Shown here: in pieces, positions 58,641 to 64,000 of the stretch | Layout of the letters: each line of letters starts with the position of its first letter | Numbering within the stretch: position 1 is the stretch's first letter | Assembly: GCA_025057995.1 (NCBI GenBank) | Contig: JANXEW010000003.1 | Location: 62,001 to 126,000 of the forward strand | Direction: 5' to 3' | Length of the DNA: 64,000 bases | Source of the DNA: Thermofilaceae archaeon | Lineage (GTDB): Archaea; Thermoproteota; Thermoprotei; Thermofilales; Thermofilaceae | Position numbers and translations under genes: made by a program | Notes under the pieces: generated by a model | Database searches by the model: none | What the model was told of the DNA's origin: nothing | Seen by the model: the letters and a program-made list of their open reading frames with translations, nothing else

Positions 58641-58847
58641 TTCGTAGCTCTTCATAATAGCTAAAGCATCTTTACCGAGTGTCGTCTCCCCAGCCCTTCC
58701 CGTCTCAACAGACTTTCGAGACTCAATAGGTTCGACCTTGACGCACAGCTGAACATAAATCCACAGGGAAACGAGCGCTGAAAGTATGATCACGCAGGAT
58801 ACGACAACAATCAATCGTGAAGGAACCCTTCCACAAAGAAAGTCCAT
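57645..58847 (-). CDS. GH53 endo-beta-1,4-galactanase homologue, circularly permuted, membrane anchored
   Basis: I start this gene at the ATG at 58847 (MDFLCGRVPSRL), about 30 bp after a TTTAAAAC TATA box; the open frame runs to 58904. A hydrophobic anchor (about 11-33) and a short linker precede the barrel at DALAIMKSYEANCFRLRLF. Catalytic Glu are in IGNEITCG and VETAYPYYY. As in the tandem copy, the segment FLLGGDVSSLAEIERLGG is C-terminal, just before the stop. It would cut beta-1,4-galactan side chains of pectin outside the cell. It shares four identical DNA blocks with the copy at 56521. Confidence 0.88.
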   Translation of the reverse strand: MDFLCGRVPSRLIVVVSCVIILSALVSLWIYVQLCVKVEPIESRKSVETGRAGETTLGKDALAIMKSYEANCFRLRLFVNPKQRDEWGGFTGNNLEYTIKLAKRIKGIGAKLILDLHYSDTWADLQRQDIPVAWRGLSYEQLVEKVYEYTRSVMVRMREEGVLPDMVQIGNEITCGILWPVGKVCDVENSEEQWKRFTTLLKAAVKGVREGVGNTTVKIILHIHGEGFEVTRWFFSYIERHGVEYDVIGLSYYPWWHGSLSNLRVNIQNTVMVFGKEVLIVETAYPYYYVDLSQIAWAETEYVVWDFTPEGQRSFLMDLAKVANVPGCIGLLWWYPEAMPVGDLNVWLGGAAALFDLKGKPLPALKAFREIRELVGSSFLLGGDVSSLAEIERLGGVYSD

Positions 58848-58872
58848 ATATGTACAGAGATAATCAAGATGA

Positions 58873-58880
58873 GTTTTAAA
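58873..58880 (-). promoter_or_regulatory. TATA box of the first GH53 gene
   Basis: On the minus strand GGTTTAAAAC lies about 26-33 bp before the ATG at 58847. This fits a leaderless transcript and argues against the longer frame starting at 58904. Confidence 0.45.
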
Positions 58881-58995
58881 CCTTTTATTCGTTTTACAAT
58901 TCAAGGCGAAGGTTGAGGCAACTGTAAGGACTGCTCAAAAATACAATAATTAAGTATAATTAAAATAAATAATTAATAATCGTACTTCTGTACTT

Positions 58996-59784
58996 CTAAA
59001 TGAGGGATCGTAAGTACTGAATGCTTTTCAAAATGTTTTCCTCTTTTGGTTCTGGCACGTAGCACTCTAGTGTCATGTAACGGTTGTAACCTCCTTCTTT
59101 CAAAACTTTGAAGGGTGTACGAAAATCTGTATGGCCGAATCCGGGTAACCACCTATTGCTATCAGCTAAATGTATATGTCTAAGATACTTCATCGAGCGT
59201 CGTAACGCTTCAGCTATATCTGATTCTTCGATGTTCATGTGGAAAAAGTCAGCCATCACGGCTATACCCGGTGATCCAATTTCTTCAGCTATGCATACCG
59301 CTTGTTCTAATCTACAAAGGAAGTGGGTCTCATACCTGTTGAGCGGTTCTAGTAGCACGTGAACACCTACATCCTCAGCCACCTTACTCAATTCTCTGAG
59401 TTCAGTCATAAGGAGTGCCCGCTCAAGCTCCCAAACGCTAGAGTATAAGGGTCTGAGGTCAGGTAATTTGGGTCCGCCGAAAGTTGGAACCGTGATTACA
59501 CCTGTTGCTTCGAGCTGAGCAGCAAAACCGAGGAGCTCCCCTAGGTCCTGCACGGCTATTCTCCTCTCCTCCCAGTTAGCCGAGAGTAAATCGCCTCTGT
59601 AGCCTGAGCAGATAGTTGAGATCCTTATCTTCACGGTTGAGAGAGCCTGCTTAATTTCTTCAATCCTCTCTCTCATACCGTGACCCCAAACCTCAACTCC
59701 ATCGAAACCAAATCTCTCAGCTTTGATCAACTTCTCTTCAAGCTTAAGACCCGGCACGAGGTTCTCCTGTATCGAGAGCTTCAT
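58996..59784 (-). CDS. Xylose isomerase-like TIM-barrel sugar isomerase/epimerase
   Basis: This AP-endonuclease-2/xylose-isomerase-like barrel has the metal-binding order LEPLNRYETHF, AVMADFFHMN, HIHLADSNRWLPG and a last Glu in MTLECYVPEP. It probably interconverts keto- or aldo-sugars or inositols. The start is placed at MKLSIQENLVPGL (59784); the 48 residues added by the longer frame are not family-like and would run into the PadR gene's region. It is oriented toward the GH53 genes. Confidence 0.85.
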   Translation of the reverse strand: MKLSIQENLVPGLKLEEKLIKAERFGFDGVEVWGHGMRERIEEIKQALSTVKIRISTICSGYRGDLLSANWEERRIAVQDLGELLGFAAQLEATGVITVPTFGGPKLPDLRPLYSSVWELERALLMTELRELSKVAEDVGVHVLLEPLNRYETHFLCRLEQAVCIAEEIGSPGIAVMADFFHMNIEESDIAEALRRSMKYLRHIHLADSNRWLPGFGHTDFRTPFKVLKEGGYNRYMTLECYVPEPKEENILKSIQYLRSLI

Positions 59785-59911
59785 CGAGCGTAAGGTCGCT
59801 AGCTGGTTAAAATGGGTTGTCTTAGATAAGTTACCAATAACGACTAATACTTGAAGGTTCCTGGATTTCTCGGCGGAGCACGTGAGCGTACCATCTCCCT
59901 TGGCCAGGTTA

Positions 59912-60226
59912 ATGAGGAAAGTCGGCATCGAGAACCTGTGGCTATACGTTATAGCTGAGCTTTGCAGGAATGACGTTTACCCTTATGAGTTGGCTAAGGC
60001 TATTGAGAGGGACTTTGGCTTTAAACCGGGTAAAGTGTTACCCTATGTTGTACTGAGTAAATTGGAAGCTGAAGGTTTCGTAGAAAGTTATGTACACGAG
60101 AGAAGGAGATACTATAGGGTAACGAGCAAAGGTAAAGCCCTACTAAGGGACGGCGTCATGTACCTTAGGAATCTCTCCGATAAACTAACTGAAGTGTCTA
60201 GCCTCGACCGAAGCGCAAACCTCTGA
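59912..60226 (+). CDS. PadR-family winged-helix regulator
   Basis: This compact PadR-type regulator has LWLYVIAELCRNDVYPYELA (helices 1-2) and the wing VLSKLEAEGFVESY then RRYYRVTSKGKALL. PadR proteins repress small catabolic or efflux genes as dimers. I choose the ATG at 59912 (MRKVGIENLW), preceded by CCAGG, over the in-frame GTG at 59882. It is divergent from the isomerase-like gene (127 bp), which it might control. Confidence 0.85.
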   Translation: MRKVGIENLWLYVIAELCRNDVYPYELAKAIERDFGFKPGKVLPYVVLSKLEAEGFVESYVHERRRYYRVTSKGKALLRDGVMYLRNLSDKLTEVSSLDRSANL

Positions 60227-60569
60227 AGGTGGATATCTCGGCGTAAGCACAAGTCAACAGGAAAATACACGTTAACACAGCTAAACCTGTTTCAACCAGT
60301 CTCCACGCTGTAATTGATCTAATCTTTTTACGGGCTAATACTGCAAGACCCGAATGCCCGTGTAGAACCGTCAAAACGACGATGGATAGTCTAAGCCACG
60401 GTGAAGTGTGGAGGCGGGCAGAAAAGGCGTAGTTAAAACCGAGGATCCTGAGGGAGGGAGATACCATGCCGTAGCCGGACAGTATGTAGATGAGTAGAAG
60501 GACTGTCAAAGGAATGGAGGTGATTTCCACGAGTTTCAAGTAAATCCTAAGCCTTCTCGCCTCACCCAC
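60198..60569 (-). CDS. Small multi-span membrane protein with possible heme histidines
   Basis: This 123-residue protein has hydrophobic segments at about 12-34, 59-78 and 90-110. Histidines at 54, 70 and 72 flank the second segment (RLHTSPWLRL and VLHGHSGLAV), a spacing that could hold heme b as in small cytochrome b-like proteins. Its start overlaps the end of the SagB-like gene by 8 bp, so the two are translationally coupled. It could be the electron-transfer membrane partner; this is inferred. Confidence 0.65.
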   Translation of the reverse strand: MGEARRLRIYLKLVEITSIPLTVLLLIYILSGYGMVSPSLRILGFNYAFSARLHTSPWLRLSIVVLTVLHGHSGLAVLARKKIRSITAWRLVETGLAVLTCIFLLTCAYAEISTFRGLRFGRG

Positions 60570-61368
60570 CTCTCGTCACCGTATAGACTTTAAACAGCTC
60601 ATCGAAGCTCCCCTTATAAGGTTCAACCGGGACTCCAACTGGGAAGATGTATAGAGGCTCCTCCCCCCTTTGGACACCTACAACTCTAGCGACAGCTTCG
60701 TCGTCAAACGCTCCTACAGCTACCGTGCCCAGCTTTAAGGCTGCAGCCATAAGGTATATGTTCTGACCCGCATGACCCGCCTCCATGTGAACGTATCTTA
60801 CACCCCTCTCACCGTACCTCCGTGTCGTCCTCTCATATACCGCGCAGATAACTATCGACACCGGAGCGTCTCTAACCCAGTCCTGCCTCAATGCTGAATC
60901 CCACAGCTCGCTCCTAACGTCGCCAGTCTTGACCAGTAACAATGAATGTCTAAGGGTATCGTACTTATATACACCGGCTGCGAGGTATCCGTTACCGCTC
61001 AACACCCCGCCCTCTCCCACGACTACGTAAACCTCAAGAGGGTATGTGGCTCCGGCACTGGGCGCCGTCCTCCTGTACCATCCATCATATTCCGTAATCC
61101 CTTGGGCAGCCCAGAGGAGCAACGCTAAGTCAGACAGGTTTATGGGTCTCCCGCTATATTCCCTGATGCTCTTCCTACTGATTAAAGCCTCCTCAACGCT
61201 TAAACCGCTTCTTGGCTCTGGCAAAGGCAGCAGAAGTTCGACCCCCTCAGCTACAGGTGGGGCAGTGACATGATCTCTTACATCTCTTTTCTGCCAGTAT
61301 AGGAGAGTGAAGCTTGCAGCGATGAGTACCGCCAAGGCCACTAAGAGAGTGAAGGTTCTAACTCTCAT
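60562..61368 (-). CDS. Membrane-anchored SagB-type nitroreductase-like flavoprotein
   Basis: A signal anchor (about 5-25) precedes a complete nitroreductase domain: ISRKSIREYSGRPINLSD (FMN site), TAPSAGATYPLEVYV, GHAGQNIYLMAAALKLGTVA and EEPLYIFPVG. SagB-type domains oxidise azolines or reduce other substrates with FMN. A version placed outside the cytoplasm is unusual, because FMN would have to be bound there. The overlapping downstream membrane protein may supply electrons. It resembles the second half of the tandem SagB-like protein at 12039. Confidence 0.87.
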   Translation of the reverse strand: MRVRTFTLLVALAVLIAASFTLLYWQKRDVRDHVTAPPVAEGVELLLPLPEPRSGLSVEEALISRKSIREYSGRPINLSDLALLLWAAQGITEYDGWYRRTAPSAGATYPLEVYVVVGEGGVLSGNGYLAAGVYKYDTLRHSLLLVKTGDVRSELWDSALRQDWVRDAPVSIVICAVYERTTRRYGERGVRYVHMEAGHAGQNIYLMAAALKLGTVAVGAFDDEAVARVVGVQRGEEPLYIFPVGVPVEPYKGSFDELFKVYTVTRGG

Positions 61369-61428
61369 ATGATTATGAGCATGGAGTCGATTTAAAGCTT
61401 AGCCGAAGGCGTCGAGTAAAGTTTATAA

Positions 61429-61457
61429 CTATTAGATAGTTCATGGCTATTAGATAG
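61429..61457. promoter_or_regulatory. Two 11-bp direct repeats at the inositol-phosphate synthase start
   Basis: CTATTAGATAG occurs exactly at 61429-61439 and 61447-61457, 18 bp apart. The repeats overlap or follow a TATA box TTTATAA (61422-61428) and end 2 bp before the ATG at 61460. This position is suited to a repressor site. No other copy was noticed in the window. Confidence 0.5.
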
Positions 61458-61459
61458 AA

Positions 61460-62632
61460 ATGGTCCGGGTAATGCTACTAGGGCAAGGGTTTGCAGCATC
61501 CGTTTTCGCCTGGGGGGTCATGCGATTGAAAAAAGGGTTGATGGAGCCATATGGCATACCTCTAGCTAGAGTAGACTTCGGAGTCCCTCTTACCAGCATC
61601 GACGTCGTAGCCAGCGTGGATGTGGATGCCGTGAAAGTGGGTAAGAGCCTCTACGAGGTCGTACGTATGTACGGTCTCGAACCAGAGCCTGAGCTCAGAG
61701 AGGTCACCGTCATGCCGGGTTTAAAGTTGGAGAGCACCCCATCCTTTATCAAGACCCGTGCTCTCGACGACAACCGCTCCCTCGCCGATTCCCTAGCAAG
61801 GTTACAGGAGTTCATCGACGAAGTGAAGCCTCACGTAATTGTGGACGCAACTACGACTGCCCGGTCGTCGCCGTTAAACGTTTGGGAGAAAGTAGAAGAT
61901 GGGGTACAGAAGGGGACGTTACCGCATCCGCAGGTCTACGCTTACGCTGCGCTTGAAAGAGGAGATGTCGCATACGTGAACCTGCAGCCAGCTCATGTCG
62001 CGTGTAGCCCAGCGTACGTTGAGCGAGCTCGCACAAAACGTGCTCTAGTGTTAGGCGATGACTGTGCAACTGGAGCAACTCCCCTCACGGTTGATATCTT
62101 GGAACACTTGGCGGAGCGGGGCAGGAGGGTGCTCTCCGTCGCCCAGTTTAACATCGGCGGAAACGCGGACTTCCTTTCCTTGACGGAGCCCGACCGCAAC
62201 GTCGCGAAGGAGGAGACGAAAAGCGGGTCCTTGAGGGACATCCTCGGCTACGAGCCTCCGCATTTCATTAGACCCACCGGGTACCTCGAGCCCCTCGGCG
62301 ATAAGAAGTTCGTAGCGATGCACGTTCAGTGGATTTCCTTCGGCGGCTTCGTCGACGAGATGATCGTCAACATGAGGATTAACGACAGCCCAGCGCTCGC
62401 TGGCTACATGGTCGATCTCGTACGCCTAGCTTACGCGTCTCTGAAGGCAGGGGTGTATGGGACAGTCCCCGAGATCAATTTGTTCTACATGAAGAGGCCT
62501 GGACCTCAGGGTCTGAAACACAAACCAAAAATCATCGCGTACCAAGATCTGCTACGGTACGTTAGAGGTATTGCCGCTATAGATATCGTAGAGAGAGTTT
62601 TTGAGGTAAGCCAAATACGAGTTGCAGGTTAG
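61460..62632 (+). CDS. Myo-inositol-1-phosphate synthase
   Basis: The enzyme cyclises glucose 6-phosphate to inositol 1-phosphate with NAD, for inositol lipids or compatible solutes. The N-terminal NAD loop is GQGFAASVFAWGV (about 8-20). The catalytic-domain motifs DDCATGATPLTVDIL, NIGGNADFLSL, a KSGSLRDIL segment and VQWISFGGFVDEM are present. The length of 390 residues is normal for archaeal and bacterial forms. TATA and repeats upstream suggest regulated, nearly leaderless expression. Confidence 0.93.
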   Translation: MVRVMLLGQGFAASVFAWGVMRLKKGLMEPYGIPLARVDFGVPLTSIDVVASVDVDAVKVGKSLYEVVRMYGLEPEPELREVTVMPGLKLESTPSFIKTRALDDNRSLADSLARLQEFIDEVKPHVIVDATTTARSSPLNVWEKVEDGVQKGTLPHPQVYAYAALERGDVAYVNLQPAHVACSPAYVERARTKRALVLGDDCATGATPLTVDILEHLAERGRRVLSVAQFNIGGNADFLSLTEPDRNVAKEETKSGSLRDILGYEPPHFIRPTGYLEPLGDKKFVAMHVQWISFGGFVDEMIVNMRINDSPALAGYMVDLVRLAYASLKAGVYGTVPEINLFYMKRPGPQGLKHKPKIIAYQDLLRYVRGIAAIDIVERVFEVSQIRVAG

Positions 62633-62674
62633 CTAAGGCTAGAGTTTTAAAGCGAGAGAGCTCTTCAGCCCACG

Positions 62675-64000
62675 ATGAGGATACGAAGAAGGCTTACGTT
62701 AACGTTTTTGACCGTATGTTCAATTCTAGCTTCAGCGTTCCTGTGGAGTTCATTAACTCGAGACAGCGAAAGGAAGTACACGTTAGTCCACTTTTATGTT
62801 CCCTGGGACGACGGCGCGGAGACTGCTACGAGCGTAAGGTATTGGCTTACTGAAAGGGGGAGGACGGTCGAGCGTGTAACCCTTGGAGCTCAAGGTCATT
62901 TTCACGTGAATGGAAAGAGGATACGTTTCTTCGGCGTAAACATCGGAGGAGGAGCATGCTTCCCCGATAAGGCTGAAGCCGAGAAAATCGCCGTTAGGCT
63001 AGCTAAGCTAGGAGTAAATCTCGTTAGACTCCACGGGATTGATGCTAACTGGGAGTCGATAAATGTTTTCGGTGGCTACGATGCTCCTTCGACGAGAAAG
63101 TTGGATGAAAATGCGCTAGACAGGTTAGATTACTTTATCGCAAAACTTAAGGAGCAGGGCATTTACGTTAACCTGAATCTTCTAGTAGCTCGCAGGTTTA
63201 AAGCAGCGGATGGGCTTCACGCAGACGTTGAAAAGATGGATTGGAAGGATCAACACGCCCTCATCTTCATCGACCCGAAAGTTAAGGCTTTGTACAAGGA
63301 GTTTGCTTACAATTTGTTGAACCGTAAGAACTCCTACACGAATATTTCGTACTCGGAGGACCCGGTAGTAGCTTTCGTTGAGATAGCTAACGAGATGGGA
63401 GCATGGTTCTGGTATATGCTAGCCGACGTCGCGTCCAGGCTGCCTTCCTACTATAGACAGATTTTTGAAAACCTTTGGAACGATTATCTGACTTCAAAGT
63501 ACGGGTCGATAGATGAGTATCTTAGACGCTGGGGTGTTAACGCAAACCGTGCCCCAATTCTAACAGGTAGAACTTATTGGAGCGCACCCGATTTCGTGAG
63601 AGAAGATTGGCTAGATTTTATCTACCAGCTCGAGTTGGGAACGTACTCTGAGCTCTACAATTTCCTTAGGCATGAGGTGGGCTATAGGGGGATCATAGTG
63701 GGCAGTACGACGTTTTTCAGCCCCTTAAGCATCCAGTCGAACTTCGATGTGATTGACGCTCACGCGTACTGGCAGCACCCAGAGTTCCCAGGTAGCAGCT
63801 GGGATCCCGGAAACTGGTATGTTGTGAACGAACCCATGGTCAATCAGCCTTTAAAAAGTACGATCGCTTATTTGGCCCCCCAGAGAGTCTACGGCAAACC
63901 CTTCGTCGTCAGCGAGTACGGGCACCCTGCGCCGAACATGTTCGCTAGTGAAGGCATCGTAATGTTGGCGGCTTACGCAGCGCTGCAGGACTGGGATGGG
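62675..64000 (+). CDS. Secreted or anchored clan GH-A glycoside hydrolase (truncated by window end)
   Basis: The frame opens at ATG 62675 and is still open at 64000 (442 codons). A basic start and hydrophobic segment (about 7-25) indicate export. The hydrolase begins with VNGKRIRFFGVNIGGGACFP and KLGVNLVRLHGID, typical of GH5-like proteins. Catalytic Glu candidates are Glu240 in EIANEMGAW and Glu414 in VVSEYGHPAP. Its 3' part lies outside the window. It may act on the same kind of beta-linked polysaccharide as the GH53 enzymes. Confidence 0.85.
   Translation, partial: MRIRRRLTLTFLTVCSILASAFLWSSLTRDSERKYTLVHFYVPWDDGAETATSVRYWLTERGRTVERVTLGAQGHFHVNGKRIRFFGVNIGGGACFPDKAEAEKIAVRLAKLGVNLVRLHGIDANWESINVFGGYDAPSTRKLDENALDRLDYFIAKLKEQGIYVNLNLLVARRFKAADGLHADVEKMDWKDQHALIFIDPKVKALYKEFAYNLLNRKNSYTNISYSEDPVVAFVEIANEMGAWFWYMLADVASRLPSYYRQIFENLWNDYLTSKYGSIDEYLRRWGVNANRAPILTGRTYWSAPDFVREDWLDFIYQLELGTYSELYNFLRHEVGYRGIIVGSTTFFSPLSIQSNFDVIDAHAYWQHPEFPGSSWDPGNWYVVNEPMVNQPLKSTIAYLAPQRVYGKPFVVSEYGHPAPNMFASEGIVMLAAYAALQDWDG

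Overview
The window is archaeal chromosome, most likely from a thermophilic member of the Thermoproteota (TACK) lineage; I cannot place it more closely. The evidence is RadA, a TIP49-type AAA+ ATPase, the Hjc Holliday junction resolvase, AGOG 8-oxoguanine glycosylase, a family 4 uracil-DNA glycosylase, the two-subunit phosphomevalonate dehydratase of the archaeal mevalonate pathway, a fused ADP-forming acetyl-CoA synthetase, a C/D box guide RNA, and many TATA boxes about 25 bp before a start codon with no Shine-Dalgarno (leaderless genes). GTG and TTG starts are common.

Layout. 0-14.6 kb: DNA repair and recombination (radA, udg, TIP49, hjc, AGOG) mixed with isoprenoid enzymes, an M28 peptidase, a DHH phosphoesterase, an XTP pyrophosphatase and a fused two-domain SagB-like flavoprotein. 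An AT-rich gap at 7.9-8.5 kb holds a C/D sRNA and a 55-residue helical protein gene; a candidate structured RNA lies at 11.2 kb. 14.7-24.6 kb: valS behind a possible operator, a JAMM protease with a coiled-coil/winged-helix partner, the pyrimidine operon pyrF-pyrE-pyrB-pyrI running on into an HTH/Zn-ribbon regulator and a phosphoesterase, then a hexapeptide acetyltransferase, a CRM protein and a TtuA-type tRNA thiolase. 24.6-36.4 kb: a TMEM19/VTE6-like kinase, a protein disulfide oxidoreductase, a chelatase-like ChlI/VWA pair, an M20 peptidase, a CoA-disulfide reductase, ADP-forming acetyl-CoA synthetase, a VTE5/SEC59-like kinase and an ornithine cyclodeaminase homologue.

36.5-64 kb is accessory and carbohydrate-oriented: a complete LacZ-type GH2 beta-galactosidase, a URO-D-like protein, a membrane-anchored clan GH-A hydrolase, two tandem GH53 endo-beta-1,4-galactanase homologues whose first barrel strand has moved to the C-terminus, a class I aldolase, a 714-residue transaldolase-like protein, a sugar isomerase-like barrel, inositol-phosphate synthase and another truncated secreted hydrolase. 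Together they suggest use of beta-galactans: outside endo-cleavage by anchored GH53, beta-galactosidase inside, then aldolase-type sugar-phosphate steps. Interspersed are a decayed gene (45.1-45.5 kb), a THUMP-SPOUT protein, a bactofilin-like beta-helix protein, three palindromic TGTCA sites, a tRNA-Ala(GGC) with an insertion of about 20 nt in the D arm, and a four-gene operon of small helical proteins divergent from a DUF362 gene.

The strongest unusual signals are the circularly permuted GH53 pair with its mosaic of identical blocks, the interrupted tRNA-Ala, the C/D sRNA, the membrane-anchored SagB flavoprotein with a small histidine-bearing membrane partner, the metallo-beta-lactamase-fold protein without metal ligands, and the small-protein operon at 49.7-51.4 kb. 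I saw no CRISPR array, no transposase and no rRNA.
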